Below, one piece after another: positions 32,588 through 42,265 of a stretch of 64,000 nucleotides of DNA. Made by a program: the position numbers and the translations under genes. Each line of letters begins with the position of its first letter. The first letter of the stretch is position 1. The notes beneath the pieces were generated by a model. That model did no database searches. It was not told where the DNA came from and worked only from the letters and a program-made list of their open reading frames with translations. Where the stretch lies: positions 248,001 to 312,000 of the forward strand of contig NZ_JBNLIA010000002.1 of the NCBI RefSeq assembly GCF_050122995.1, in the 5' to 3' direction. This DNA comes from Haloparvum alkalitolerans (GTDB taxonomy: Archaea > Halobacteriota > Halobacteria > Halobacteriales > Haloferacaceae).

Positions 32588-33406
32588 TCAGAACACGAGC
32601 TGGATGGGGGACCGCGACCCGAGCCCGAAGCGCTCGTCGCCGCGGCCGTCGTTTACGTCACACTCCACGTAGCCGTGGCTCCCGACCGTGACGAGGCGCT
32701 CGCCGCGGTCGACGTCCGCGAACGTCTCGCCGACCGGGACGCGCTCGCCGTTCACCTCGACCGACTCGACGCCGTCCAACACCGCGCCCGGAACGTTGGT
32801 GATGACGTTGCCGAAGGTGTCGATGACCATCACCTCGCCGACCGCCGACACCGGTTCGCCCGCCGCGTTTCTGTCCACGGTCGCGGTCGGCAGCGAGAGG
32901 TCCACGTAGTCCTCGGCGGGGGCGATCCGGTCGACGGCCGCGAGATCGTCGACGCCGGCGTCGTGGACGTCCGCGGCCGCGGGCGCGAACACGTCCCGAC
33001 CGTGGAACGTCGCGGAGTCCGGTTCGGGGGCGTCGATGGCGAACACCGCTATCCCCGGGTCGTCCTCGGTGGGAGCGTCGACGGGACCGCCCCGTCTACC
33101 GGCGGCGAGGCGTCGAGCCGCTGGGATCGCGAGCCCGTTGTCCGGCGCGACGACCGCGTGATCGCCGGCGCGGACGACGACGGCGGCGCGGTCGGTGCCG
33201 ACGCCGGGGTCGACGACCGCACAGTGGACGGCCGGCGGGAACTCGGGGAGCAGGAAGCGGAGCCAGAAGGCGCCCGCGCGCACGTCGCCGCGCGGGAGGT
33301 CGTGGCTCACGTCGAGGAGCTCGGCGTCGGTGCGGCGCCGGACGACGCCGCGCATCGCGGCGGGGTACGGGGGACCGAAGTCGGAGGCGAGCGTGATCAC
33401 GGTCAC
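32588..33406 (-). CDS. SAM hydroxide adenosyltransferase (DUF62 family)
   Basis: A 272-residue protein of the DUF62/SAM hydroxide adenosyltransferase family, which hydrolyses S-adenosylmethionine to adenosine and methionine. The N-terminal ITLASDFG, then VVDPGVGTDRAAVVV, DNGLAIPA and the late VMVIDTFGNVITNV motif are characteristic, and the Asp/Arg/His set is placed as in the family. It starts with GTG overlapping the stop of nadM by four bases (GTGA), so the two are translationally coupled; this decided the start. The link between SAM and NAD metabolism is recurrent in haloarchaea but unexplained. Confidence 0.88.
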   Translation of the reverse strand: MTVITLASDFGPPYPAAMRGVVRRRTDAELLDVSHDLPRGDVRAGAFWLRFLLPEFPPAVHCAVVDPGVGTDRAAVVVRAGDHAVVAPDNGLAIPAARRLAAGRRGGPVDAPTEDDPGIAVFAIDAPEPDSATFHGRDVFAPAAADVHDAGVDDLAAVDRIAPAEDYVDLSLPTATVDRNAAGEPVSAVGEVMVIDTFGNVITNVPGAVLDGVESVEVNGERVPVGETFADVDRGERLVTVGSHGYVECDVNDGRGDERFGLGSRSPIQLVF

Positions 33407-33918
33407 TCCCCGTTGGTGTCGGTCTCGGCGACGCGCTGGATGCGCGCGACGCCGCCGACTTCCTCGATCACGTTCACGACGGCCTCGGGGACGAGCGACT
33501 CCCAGTCGCGGCCGTGGATCATTCGCTCGCGGAGCTCGGTCCCCTCCAGCACGTCCCGGTTGAACATGGGGGAGCCGCGGACCTCCACGCCAGCCTCCTC
33601 GAACAGCCTGACGACGAGGGGGTTGTTGGAGTAGGCCACCTCGAACTTCGGGGTCATGCTCTCGACGTGGCTCACCCAGACGGAGTTGCGGTCGAGGTCC
33701 TCGATGGGGACGACGTAGGTGGTGAGGTCGAGCTCCTCGACTGCCTTGGTCACCATCATCACGCGCTCGCCGGCGGTGAAGGGGTTGCGCGTGGAGTGGG
33801 AGTCGCCCGCGGAGCCGATTCCAAGAACGAGCTCGTCGACCTCCGTGGCGATCTCCTCGACCATGTGGCGGTGGCCGTCGTGGAACGGCTGAAAGCGTCC
33901 GATGTAGAACCCCCGCAT
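33403..33918 (-). CDS. nadM: Nicotinamide-nucleotide adenylyltransferase, archaeal type
   Basis: A 171-residue archaeal NMN adenylyltransferase that makes NAD from NMN and ATP. The nucleotidyltransferase motif GRFQPFHDGH lies at the N-terminus and a family signature near residue 45 reads NPFTAGERVMMV; the ISxTxIR-like element appears as GTELRERMI. The size is normal. A TATA-like ATTTATAAAT (33941-33950) about 28 bases upstream of the ATG shows a leaderless promoter. The next gene overlaps by four bases. Confidence 0.95.
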   Translation of the reverse strand: MRGFYIGRFQPFHDGHRHMVEEIATEVDELVLGIGSAGDSHSTRNPFTAGERVMMVTKAVEELDLTTYVVPIEDLDRNSVWVSHVESMTPKFEVAYSNNPLVVRLFEEAGVEVRGSPMFNRDVLEGTELRERMIHGRDWESLVPEAVVNVIEEVGGVARIQRVAETDTNGE

Positions 33919-33940
33919 ACGCGCCAGTTGGACGCGGGCG

Positions 33941-33950
33941 ATTTATAAAT
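33941..33950 (-). promoter_or_regulatory. TATA box of the nadM operon
   Basis: ATTTATAAAT, about 28 bases upstream of the nadM start codon on the minus strand; one of the clearest promoter elements in the window. Confidence 0.65.
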
Positions 33951-34042
33951 ACGGCGGGTCGCCCGCGATGGCGCGTTCGGCCGGTAGAAATGGTGACGAA
34001 GCCGTCTACGTCCCGGTAGCCCTCGCGCACTCGGGGAGAAAG

Positions 34043-34048
34043 TATATC
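34043..34048 (+). promoter_or_regulatory. TATA-like box of lonB
   Basis: TATATC within AGTATATCAA, about 45 bases before the lonB start, so the transcript would have a leader of some 15-20 bases. Confidence 0.5.
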
Positions 34049-34088
34049 AATCGCCGTCGCCACGTTTTCAGTAGCGACACTCGATTCT

Positions 34089-36326
34089 ATGAGCAACGAA
34101 AAGGACACGACCGAGGGGGGCCGCGAGGGGGACGACGCGCCCGTGAGCGACGAGCACCCCGACTCGGACGCCGCCGACGGTCGGGACGGGGACGACGCCG
34201 TCCCGCCGGCGGAGGATCCGCCGGACACCGGCGAAGCGGACACCGGCGACGATCCGACCGCACCCGCGAGCCGGGACGGTTCGCTCGGGAGCGGCGGCGC
34301 GGCCGAGGATGGCGTCGACGAGGACCCGGTCGGTGAGGGTCCGGTCGACGAGAGCCCGGTCGACGACGACGGGGGTATCGACGAGCTCGGCAGCACCGTC
34401 GAGGTCGAGGGCGCCGAGATCGAGGACGACCCGGACGAGGACGACCTGCTGGGCGGGCTCAAGATCGACTCCACGTCGGAGATCGAGATCCCGGACCGGC
34501 TCGTCGACCAGGTCATCGGGCAGGAACACGCCCGCGACGTGATCATCAAGGCGGCCAAGCAGCGCCGCCACGTGATGATGATCGGCTCCCCGGGGACGGG
34601 GAAGTCGATGCTCGCGAAGGCGATGGCCGAGATGCTCCCGAAGGAGGAGCTTCAGGACGTCTTGGTCTACCACAATCCGGACGACGGCAACAAGCCGAAG
34701 GTCCGGACGGTCCCCGCCGGCAAGGGCGAACAGATCGTCGAGGCCCACAAGGAGGAGGCCCGCAAGCGCAACCAGATGCGGAGCTTCCTGATGTGGATCA
34801 TCATCGCGGTGGTGCTCGGCTACGCGCTGATCATCACCAGCCAGATCCTGCTCGGCATCCTCGCGGCCGGGATCATCTACCTCGCGTTCCGCTACATGAA
34901 CCGCGGCTCGGACGCGATGGTGCCGAACCTGCTGGTGAACAACGCCGACACCCAGACCGCGCCGTTCGAGGACGCCACCGGCGCCCACGCCGGCGCGCTG
35001 CTGGGCGACGTGCGCCACGACCCGTTCCAGTCCGGCGGGATGGAGACGCCGAGCCACGACCGCGTCGAGGCCGGCGCCATCCACCAGGCGAACAAGGGCG
35101 TGCTGTTCGTCGACGAGATCAACACGCTCGACATCCGCAGCCAGCAGCACCTCATGACGGCGATCCAGGAGGGCGAGTTCTCGATCACGGGCCAGTCCGA
35201 GCGCTCCTCGGGCGCGATGGTCCAGACCGAGCCCGTCCCGACGGACTTCGTCATGATCGCGGCCGGGAACCTCGACGCGATGGAGAACATGCACCCGGCG
35301 CTGCGCTCCCGGATCAAGGGGTACGGCTACGAGGTGTACATGGAGGACACCATCGAGGACACCCCGAAGATGCGCCGGCAGTACGTCCGGTTCATCGCCC
35401 AGGAGGTCGCGAAGGACGGCCGCCTGCCGGAGTTCACCGCGGAGGCCGTCGAGGAGGTCATCCTCGAGGCGAAGCGCCGCTCCGGCCGGAAGGGGCACCT
35501 CACGCTCCTGTTCCGGAACCTCGGCGGGCTGGTCCGCGTCGCCGGCGACATCGCCCGCGGCGAGGACGCCGACTACACCACCCGCGACCACGTGCTGTCG
35601 GCGAAGGGCCGCTCCCGCTCCATCGAGCAGCAGCTCGCGGACGACTACATCGAGCGCCGCAAGGACTACGAGCTGCAGGTCTCGGAGGGGTACGTCACCG
35701 GCCGCGTCAACGGGCTCGCCGTCATGGGCGAGGACTCGGGCATCATGCTCCCCGTGATGGCGGAGGTCACCCCCACGCAGAGCGGCGGCCAGGTGATCGC
35801 CACCGGGCAGCTGAAGGAGATGGCCGAGGAGTCCGTCCAGAACGTCTCGGCGATCATCAAGAAGTTCTCCGACGAGAACATCTCCGAGAAGGACATCCAC
35901 ATCCAGTTCATCCAGACGGGCCAGCAGGGCGTCGACGGCGACTCCGCGTCCATCACGGTCGCGACCGCCGTCATCTCCGCGCTGGAGGACATCGGCGTCG
36001 ACCAGAGCCTCGCGATGACCGGCTCGCTGTCGGTCCGCGGCGACGTGCTCCCGGTCGGCGGCGTCACCCACAAGATCGAGGCGGCCGCGAAGGCCGGCTG
36101 TACCCGGGTGATCATCCCGAAGGCCAACGAGCAGGACGTGATGATCGAGGACGAGTACCGCGAGATGATCGAGATCATCCCGGTCTCGCACATCAGCGAG
36201 GTCCTCGACATCGCCCTGGAGGGCGAACCCGACAAGGACTCGCTGGTCGCCCGCCTCAAGTCGATCACCGGCTCCGCGCTGAAGGAGGGGGGCGTCGCCG
36301 GCTCCTCGAACCCCAGCCCGCAGTAG
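34089..36326 (+). CDS. lonB: Membrane-anchored ATP-dependent protease LonB
   Basis: A 745-residue archaeal LonB, an essential protease in haloarchaea that removes damaged and regulatory proteins (including, in Haloferax, phytoene synthase) at the cell membrane. A very acidic 120-residue N-terminus precedes the AAA+ domain with Walker A GSPGTGKS (166-173). Two membrane helices are inserted in the AAA+ domain (residues about 230-267), as in all LonB. Walker B is VLFVDEINTL. The catalytic dyad is S619 (GDSAS) and K662 (THK), 43 residues apart as expected. It is divergent from nadM. Confidence 0.97.
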   Translation: MSNEKDTTEGGREGDDAPVSDEHPDSDAADGRDGDDAVPPAEDPPDTGEADTGDDPTAPASRDGSLGSGGAAEDGVDEDPVGEGPVDESPVDDDGGIDELGSTVEVEGAEIEDDPDEDDLLGGLKIDSTSEIEIPDRLVDQVIGQEHARDVIIKAAKQRRHVMMIGSPGTGKSMLAKAMAEMLPKEELQDVLVYHNPDDGNKPKVRTVPAGKGEQIVEAHKEEARKRNQMRSFLMWIIIAVVLGYALIITSQILLGILAAGIIYLAFRYMNRGSDAMVPNLLVNNADTQTAPFEDATGAHAGALLGDVRHDPFQSGGMETPSHDRVEAGAIHQANKGVLFVDEINTLDIRSQQHLMTAIQEGEFSITGQSERSSGAMVQTEPVPTDFVMIAAGNLDAMENMHPALRSRIKGYGYEVYMEDTIEDTPKMRRQYVRFIAQEVAKDGRLPEFTAEAVEEVILEAKRRSGRKGHLTLLFRNLGGLVRVAGDIARGEDADYTTRDHVLSAKGRSRSIEQQLADDYIERRKDYELQVSEGYVTGRVNGLAVMGEDSGIMLPVMAEVTPTQSGGQVIATGQLKEMAEESVQNVSAIIKKFSDENISEKDIHIQFIQTGQQGVDGDSASITVATAVISALEDIGVDQSLAMTGSLSVRGDVLPVGGVTHKIEAAAKAGCTRVIIPKANEQDVMIEDEYREMIEIIPVSHISEVLDIALEGEPDKDSLVARLKSITGSALKEGGVAGSSNPSPQ

Positions 36327-36374
36327 CGCCGGGTCCCGTTTTCCGACGTTTCTCACCGACTCATCACGCTACCC

Positions 36375-37151
36375 ATGACCGACTGGACCGCCTTCGCCGT
36401 CGGGGTCGGCCTGCTGACCGCCGCCCTGCTGTTTCTGACGCACCGGTCGCGGCGAACGCTCGACCGCGTCCGGATCGTCGGCGTCGACGAACCGGCGGGA
36501 GCGGTCTCCGAACCCGCCGCCGCCGATCCACCGCGTCCGGTCCTCACCACGCGCGCGCTCCTGGCGAACGTGGCGGTCTCGCAGGCGCTCGCGCTCGCGG
36601 CGCTCGCGGCGCTCGCGTGGTGGACCGAGGTGCCCGCCGCGGCGTTCGGCCTCGCACCGGACGCCGCGACGCCCCGCCTCCTCGCGGTCGGCGCCGTCGC
36701 CGGCGTCCTTTTGTACCTCGGCAACGAGGCCGCGGCCGCGCTCGCGCGCCGGGCCGGGTACAGCCCGTCGACTCGGCTCCGCGAGGCGATGGCGCCGACG
36801 ACTCGCGGCGAGTGGGGGCTCCTCCTCGGCGTCGTCGTCCCCGTCATCGCCGCGACCGAGGAGGCTGCGTTCCGGGGCGCGCTCGTGGGCGCGCTGGCCG
36901 TCGGCTTGGGGCTCGACCCGTGGCTCCTCGTCGCGGGCTCGTCAGTCGCGTTCGGGCTCGGACACGGCGCGCAGGGCCGGCTCGGCGTGGCGGTCGCCGC
37001 GCTACTCGGCGCCGCGCTCGGCGCGCTGTTCGTCGCGACCGGGAGCCTGCCCGCGGTCGTCGTCGCCCACTACGTCGTCGACGCGCTGGAGTTCGGCGTG
37101 CGTGAGGGGCTCGGGCGGGAGCCGTTCTCCGACGAGGCGGCGTCCCGGTAG
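36375..37151 (+). CDS. CPBP family intramembrane metalloprotease
   Basis: A 258-residue protein with about six or seven hydrophobic helices. The CPBP (Abi) signature is present: the glutamate pair in ATEEAAFRGALVGAL, the next motif FGLGHGAQG with His, and VVAHYVVDALEFG with a second His. Such proteins are related to prenyl-endopeptidases and, in other organisms, to bacteriocin self-immunity; the haloarchaeal substrate is unknown. It lies 49 bases downstream of lonB in the same direction, so the two may share a transcript. Confidence 0.85.
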   Translation: MTDWTAFAVGVGLLTAALLFLTHRSRRTLDRVRIVGVDEPAGAVSEPAAADPPRPVLTTRALLANVAVSQALALAALAALAWWTEVPAAAFGLAPDAATPRLLAVGAVAGVLLYLGNEAAAALARRAGYSPSTRLREAMAPTTRGEWGLLLGVVVPVIAATEEAAFRGALVGALAVGLGLDPWLLVAGSSVAFGLGHGAQGRLGVAVAALLGAALGALFVATGSLPAVVVAHYVVDALEFGVREGLGREPFSDEAASR

Positions 37152-37336
37152 GCGGGGCCGGTACGGCATCCACCGCGGCGGCGCCGACCTCCGCCATCCA
37201 CCTCGCGCACGCGGGCCGGCGCGAGGCGAGTGCGCGGCTGCGTCGTGCCCGGACGCGCCCGTCCCCGCGTGTGCTTGCGGTTTTCGGCGGTTCCGGCACG
37301 AAAGGTTTAGGCGGGGGAGCGGCGTAGCGGGACGCA

Positions 37337-39940
37337 ATGAGTCGGGGTCCGGAGCTGATCATCACGGAGAAGGACAACGCCGCGCGGCGCATCGCGGACA
37401 TCCTGAGCGGGGAGTCCGCGGAGGCCGACCGGATGAACGGCGTCAACGTCTACAAGTGGGGCGGAAAGCGCTGTATCGGCCTGTCGGGCCACGTCGTCGG
37501 CGTCGACTTTCCCGCGGAGTACAACGACTGGCGCGACGTGGAGCCGGTCGAGCTGATCGACGCGCCGACGACCAAGGAGCCGACACAGGAGAGCATCGTC
37601 GCGGCCCTGCGGCGGCTCGCGCGCAACGCCTCCCGGGTCGTCATCGCGACGGACTACGACCGGGAGGGCGAACTGATCGGTAAGGAGGCCTACGAGCTGG
37701 TCCGCGAGGTGAACGAGGACGCGCCGGTCGACCGGGTTCGGTTCTCCTCGATCACCGACAACGAGGTGAAAAACGCCTTCGAGAACCCCGACGACCTCGA
37801 CTTCGACCTGGCCGCGGCCGGCGAGGCCCGGCAGGTGATCGACCTCGTCTGGGGCGCGGCGCTGACCCGGTTCCTCTCGCTGTCGGCCCGCCAGCTCGGC
37901 GACGACTTCATCTCCGTCGGCCGGGTGCAGGGGCCGACGCTGAAGCTCATCGTCGACCGCGAGCGGGAGATACAGGCGTTCGACCCCGAGGACTACTGGG
38001 AGCTGTACGGCGACCTCACGAAGGACGGCGGGGACCCCTTCTCGGCGCAGTACTTCTACAAGAACGCGCACGGCAACGAGTCCGAGCGCGTCTGGGACGA
38101 GGCGACCGCCGGGACGCTCGACGAGGCGCTCCGGGCGGCCGAGGGCGCGACCGTCGACTCGGTCAGCCGCCGCACCCGGACCGACGACCCGCCGGCGCCG
38201 TTCAACACCACGCAGTTCATCCGCGCCGCGGGCTCGCTCGGCTACACCGCCCAGCGCGCGATGTCCATCGCGGAGGACCTGTACACCGCCGGCTACGTCA
38301 CCTACCCGCGGACGGACAACACCGTCTACCCGGACGACCTCGACCCCCGCGAGCTGCTCGAGGCGTTCCTGAACTCGGGCTTCTCGGACGAGGCGAAGGG
38401 CCTGCTCGAACAGGAGGAGATCAAGCCCACCGAGGGCGACGAGGAGACCACCGACCACCCGCCGATCCACCCGACCGGCGAACTCCCGTCGGCCGCGGAC
38501 CTCTCGGACGACGAGTGGGAGGTGTACGAGCTGATCGTCCGGCGCTTCTTCGCGACCGTCGCCGATTCGGCGGAGTGGGAGCACCTCCGCGTGGTCGCGC
38601 TCGCGAACGGCGCGGCGACCGAGATCGCCGCCGAGGCGGACCCGCGCGCGGCCCTCCGGGACCCCGCCCAGGCTGACGAGGCGGACGCGGTCGAACCCTC
38701 CCTCGCCGCGGACGGCGGCCTCCGCATGAAGGCGAACGGCAAGCGGCTCGTCGAACCGGGCTACCACGACGTGTATCCGTACCTGTCCTCCAGCGAGACG
38801 GTCGTCCCCGACGTCGAGGAGGGCGAGACGCTCGCGCTCGACGAGCGGACCCTCGAGGCGAAGGAGACCCAGCCGCCGCGGCGCTACGGCCAGTCGCGGC
38901 TCATCGAGAAGATGGAGGAGCTCGGCATCGGGACGAAGGCGACGCGCCACGGCACCCTCGAAAAGCTCTACGACCGCGGCTACATCGAGAACGACCCGCC
39001 GCGGCCGACGCGGCTCGCGGAGGCGGTCGTCGAGGCCGCCGAGCAGTTCGCGGACCGGGTCGTCTCCGAGGAGATGACCGCCCAGCTGGAGGCGGACATG
39101 CGCGCCATCGCGGACGGCGAGACCACCTACGAGGAGGTGACCGAGGAGTCCCGCGAGCTGCTGGAGACGGTGTTCGCTGAGCTGACCGAGTCCCGTGAGG
39201 AGGTCGGGGACCACCTCCGCGACTCGCTGAAGGCCGACAAGACGCTCGGCCCCTGCCCGGAGTGCGGCGAGGATCTGCTGGTCCGAAAGTCCCGGCACGG
39301 CTCCTACTTCGTCGGCTGTGACGGCTACCCCGACTGCGAGTACACACTCCCGCTCCCCTCCACGGGGAAGCCCCTGATCCTCGACGAGGAGTGCGAGGAG
39401 CACGGGCTCGCGCACGTGAAGATGCTCGCCGGGCGCAAGACGTTCGTCCACGGCTGCCCGCAGTGTAAGGCCGACGAGGCGGACGAGCAGGACGACGAGG
39501 TGATCGGCGTCTGTCCGGAGTGCGGCGAGGAAGAGGGCGGCGAGTTGGCGATCAAACAGCTCCGCTCCGGCTCCCGGCTGGTCGGCTGTACGCGCTACCC
39601 GGACTGCGACTACTCGCTCCCGCTCCCCCGGCGCGGCGAGATCGAGGTGACCGACGAGACCTGTGAGGAACACGACCTCCCGCACCTCCGGGTCCACTCC
39701 GGCGACGAGCCGTGGGAGCTCGGCTGTCCGATCTGCAACTACCGGGAGTACCAGGCCCGACAGAACGGGTCGGAACTGGAGGCCGTCGAGGGCATCGGCG
39801 AGAAGACCGCCGAGAAGCTCGAGGGCGCGGGCGTCGAGTCCGTCTCCGACCTCAAGGACGCGGACGCCGAGGACCTGGCCGCGGACGTGGACGGCGTGGG
39901 GCCGGATACGGTTCGGGACTGGCAAGCGAAGGCCGACTGA
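37337..39940 (+). CDS. topA: DNA topoisomerase I (type IA)
   Basis: An 867-residue type IA topoisomerase. The TOPRIM domain opens with LIITEKDNAARRIADIL and has the acidic motif ATDYDREGELIG. The catalytic tyrosine is Y323 in GYVTYPRTDNT. After the core come three or four Cys4 zinc-finger repeats (CPECGEDLL, CPQCKADEA, CPECGEEEGG, CPICNY) and finally a helix-hairpin-helix (AVEGIGEKTAEKLEGAGV). Type IA enzymes relax negative supercoils. Length and domain set are as in other haloarchaea. A TATA-like AAAGGTTTAGGC lies about 30 bases upstream. Confidence 0.97.
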   Translation: MSRGPELIITEKDNAARRIADILSGESAEADRMNGVNVYKWGGKRCIGLSGHVVGVDFPAEYNDWRDVEPVELIDAPTTKEPTQESIVAALRRLARNASRVVIATDYDREGELIGKEAYELVREVNEDAPVDRVRFSSITDNEVKNAFENPDDLDFDLAAAGEARQVIDLVWGAALTRFLSLSARQLGDDFISVGRVQGPTLKLIVDREREIQAFDPEDYWELYGDLTKDGGDPFSAQYFYKNAHGNESERVWDEATAGTLDEALRAAEGATVDSVSRRTRTDDPPAPFNTTQFIRAAGSLGYTAQRAMSIAEDLYTAGYVTYPRTDNTVYPDDLDPRELLEAFLNSGFSDEAKGLLEQEEIKPTEGDEETTDHPPIHPTGELPSAADLSDDEWEVYELIVRRFFATVADSAEWEHLRVVALANGAATEIAAEADPRAALRDPAQADEADAVEPSLAADGGLRMKANGKRLVEPGYHDVYPYLSSSETVVPDVEEGETLALDERTLEAKETQPPRRYGQSRLIEKMEELGIGTKATRHGTLEKLYDRGYIENDPPRPTRLAEAVVEAAEQFADRVVSEEMTAQLEADMRAIADGETTYEEVTEESRELLETVFAELTESREEVGDHLRDSLKADKTLGPCPECGEDLLVRKSRHGSYFVGCDGYPDCEYTLPLPSTGKPLILDEECEEHGLAHVKMLAGRKTFVHGCPQCKADEADEQDDEVIGVCPECGEEEGGELAIKQLRSGSRLVGCTRYPDCDYSLPLPRRGEIEVTDETCEEHDLPHLRVHSGDEPWELGCPICNYREYQARQNGSELEAVEGIGEKTAEKLEGAGVESVSDLKDADAEDLAADVDGVGPDTVRDWQAKAD

Positions 39941-40000
39941 GACTCCGCGCGTGCGGGTCGGCAGTCGGCGGTCCCGCGAGGAGCACCGGTCCGGTACCGT

Positions 40001-40393
40001 TCAAGCGGCCGTGGTCCGCTCGGTGAGGCGCTCACGGGCGACTACTAGCCCGATCCCGATCGCGATCACGAGGCTCGCGCCGACGTGAACGGGAAACGTG
40101 AACACCGCGTCCGCAGACGGCACGTTGACGTATCGCAGTCCGGCGATCGCGAGGAAGGCGATCCCGAAGGCCGCGTACGCGTGGAGCGCCGACGCGGCGA
40201 TTCCTGGAAGTCGGTCGGCGTAGACCCCGGTGATCCCGCCCGCCAGCAAGCCGGCGACGAAGCCGACAAACACGCCGATGATACCGATTCCCGGCGCTTC
40301 TCCGGCGCCCAACAGTTCGATCGTCGCGGCCCCGGCCAACAGGAAGGTCGTGATCGCAGTCCCGAGTCCGAGGACGATAGCGCGAGCGCTCAT
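40001..40393 (-). CDS. Small integral membrane protein, unknown function
   Basis: A 130-residue protein with four predicted membrane helices (VLGLGTAITTFLLAGAATIEL, IGIIGVFVGFVAGLLAGGI, AFGIAFLAIAGLRYV, VGASLVIAIGIGLVVARE). No motif points to transport or catalysis. I chose the start at 40393 because a TATA-like sequence (TTTATCGTG on the minus strand, about 40415-40424) lies about 28 bases upstream; an upstream ATG at 40417 would overlap the promoter. It converges on topA. Confidence 0.7.
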   Translation of the reverse strand: MSARAIVLGLGTAITTFLLAGAATIELLGAGEAPGIGIIGVFVGFVAGLLAGGITGVYADRLPGIAASALHAYAAFGIAFLAIAGLRYVNVPSADAVFTFPVHVGASLVIAIGIGLVVARERLTERTTAA

Positions 40394-40496
40394 CCGTAAA
40401 CGATCGTGTGGTGACACGATAAATGCGGTGGACGAACGACCCGTCGTGCCCGATATCCGTCGGAGACCGTCCTCGGCGTACGCGCTCGACGCCCTC

Positions 40497-41234
40497 TCAG
40501 CCGTCCGACTGCGGTCGGATCAGGTCCGCGAGCGCGACGAGCAGGCCGAGCAGCCAGCCGGCCGGCACGGACAGCGCGAGCCACATCAGGACGTAGCCGG
40601 TGCCCTCGAGCGTGAAGTTGGCGCGGAGCCACTCGTTTATCCCGCCGACCGCGAGCAGGGTGTCGAGGATCCAGATCGCCAGCTCGGTGCTGTTCGGGAA
40701 GATCACGTTCCCGAGCGAGGGGGTGAACAGCGCCGCGACGACCGGCGGCAGGAACAGCGCCGTCATCGCCGCGGGATACGCGAGCAGGACGCTGGTGATC
40801 CGGCCGCCGACCTTCGCGAACAGCGCCGCGAAGCCCGCCGCCGCGACCGCGACGACGCTCGCGGCCCCGACAGCGAGGAAGGCCTCGGTGGAGAGTTGGA
40901 ACCGCGTGACGACCGTCAGGGCGCCCCAGACGAGCGTCGCGACGCCGACCACGCCGAGCACGCCGATCCGCGTGACCGCGGAGTCGAGCCGTCCCGCGTA
41001 GTGGCGCGTCGCGAACCCCACGAGCAGGAGCGGGTAGCCGACGAGCACCGGCAGGAGGCCGAGCGCCGCCCAGAGGTAGTAGCCGACCTTCTGCGGGGCC
41101 GTCTCGGGCTTCCACTTGCCGAGGACGTGGCTCGCGTCCAGCTGGCGGGGAAACAGCAGCTCCATCCACGTCTCGTGGAGCCGCAACACGTCGATCCGGA
41201 TCGCGCCGAGCAGCCCCGGTGACCGTCGTTCCAT
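40497..41234 (-). CDS. Integral membrane protein, unknown function
   Basis: A 245-residue protein with five or six hydrophobic segments from residue 55 on (VGYYLWAALGLLPVLVGYPLL, IGVLGVVGVATLVWGAL, AFLAVGAASVVAVAAAGFAA, AAMTALFLPPVVAALF, GYVLMWLALSVPAGWLLGLL). The first 50 residues are soluble. The arrangement is reminiscent of Yip1-domain-like haloarchaeal membrane proteins, but I cannot confirm that. It is oriented with the small membrane protein downstream and may be co-transcribed with it. Confidence 0.7.
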   Translation of the reverse strand: MERRSPGLLGAIRIDVLRLHETWMELLFPRQLDASHVLGKWKPETAPQKVGYYLWAALGLLPVLVGYPLLLVGFATRHYAGRLDSAVTRIGVLGVVGVATLVWGALTVVTRFQLSTEAFLAVGAASVVAVAAAGFAALFAKVGGRITSVLLAYPAAMTALFLPPVVAALFTPSLGNVIFPNSTELAIWILDTLLAVGGINEWLRANFTLEGTGYVLMWLALSVPAGWLLGLLVALADLIRPQSDG

Positions 41235-41322
41235 CGCCCGCTACTCTCACCCGAGGCGACGTGAACTTTGTGCCTTCCCGCGCGGACTCGCCCGACTCGA
41301 CCGGAGTCGTCTCACTCCGCCG

Positions 41323-42180
41323 TCAGTTCCACGGCGCGAAGCCGGGGTCGACCTGCCGCTCCGTGCGGTCGATGCTCGACAGCTTCGCCATATCGTCGTC
41401 GTCGAGCCGCACCGCGAGCGACCCCCAGTTGTCGCGGATGTGCCCCTCGCTGGCCGCCTTCGGGATGGCCGTCACGCCGCGCTGGCGGAGCCACGCGAGC
41501 GACACCTGCGCGGGCGTCGCCTCGTGTTTCGCCGCCACGTCCGCGACCTCGGGGACGTCCAGCACCGACCCGCGCGCGAGCGGGGAGTAGGCGACCGGGT
41601 GCACGTCGTGCTCCTCGCAGGCGTCGAGCAGGTGCTGTTGGGGAAGCAGGGGGTGACACTCGAACTGGTGGGCGAAGATGGGCGCGTCGGTCAGCTCGCA
41701 GGCCTCCGCGAGCTGGTCGGGCTCGAAGTTGGAGACGCCGATGCGGTCGGTGACCCCCTCGTCGACGAGGTCGTCGAAGGCCGCGAGCGTCTCCGCGGCG
41801 TCGTAGCTCCGGGACGGCCAGTGGACGTACAGCAGGTCGACGTGGTCGGTGCCGAGCTTCTCGAGGCTGTCGTAGGCGGTCTCGACGACGTCCTCGCCCG
41901 CGAGGTTGTCGATCCACACCTTCGTCGCGAGGAACACCTCCTCGCGGTCGACGTGCGAGTTCGCGATGGCGTCGCCGACCTCGCTCTCGTTGCCGTACGC
42001 CTGCGCCGTGTCGACGTGGCGATAGCCCATCTCGAGGGCGGTCTCGACCGCGTCGACGCACGCCGCCGGGTCCTCCAGCTTCCAGGTCCCGTAGCCGAGC
42101 ATCGGCATCCCGCCGAGCGTCGGCACGTCGCCGGCGGTCGGAACGCCCTCCACCGTCGTGACCTCGATCTCGTCGGTCAT
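41323..42180 (-). CDS. Aldo/keto reductase
   Basis: A 285-residue NADPH-dependent aldo/keto reductase with a TIM barrel. The catalytic tetrad is visible: Asp in HVDTAQAYG, the Tyr in the same motif, Lys in VFLATKVW and His in LYVHWPS. The signature IGVSNFEPDQL follows, and IPKAASEGHIRDNW at the C-terminal end carries the NADPH phosphate-binding residues. The enzyme resembles 2,5-diketo-gluconate reductase-type members; the physiological carbonyl substrate is unknown. A second, different aldo/keto reductase occurs at 52688-53797. Confidence 0.92.
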   Translation of the reverse strand: MTDEIEVTTVEGVPTAGDVPTLGGMPMLGYGTWKLEDPAACVDAVETALEMGYRHVDTAQAYGNESEVGDAIANSHVDREEVFLATKVWIDNLAGEDVVETAYDSLEKLGTDHVDLLYVHWPSRSYDAAETLAAFDDLVDEGVTDRIGVSNFEPDQLAEACELTDAPIFAHQFECHPLLPQQHLLDACEEHDVHPVAYSPLARGSVLDVPEVADVAAKHEATPAQVSLAWLRQRGVTAIPKAASEGHIRDNWGSLAVRLDDDDMAKLSSIDRTERQVDPGFAPWN

Positions 42181-42265
42181 GGTCGAACGGTCGGCGCGTC
42201 GGGTGAAAGAAATTGTGGCGGGGATCGAACGAGGTCGGGCCCCGAGGTGCCGGAGTGCGGGCGCC

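Noticed and set aside
34068..36356. Open frame of 762 codons on the minus strand
   Set aside because: It lies opposite lonB and is produced by GC-rich codon structure; its product has no recognisable domain, while the plus-strand reading is a complete LonB.
37307..39925. Open frame of 872 codons on the minus strand
   Set aside because: It is opposite topA; the plus strand carries every topoisomerase motif, so this is a shadow of high GC.
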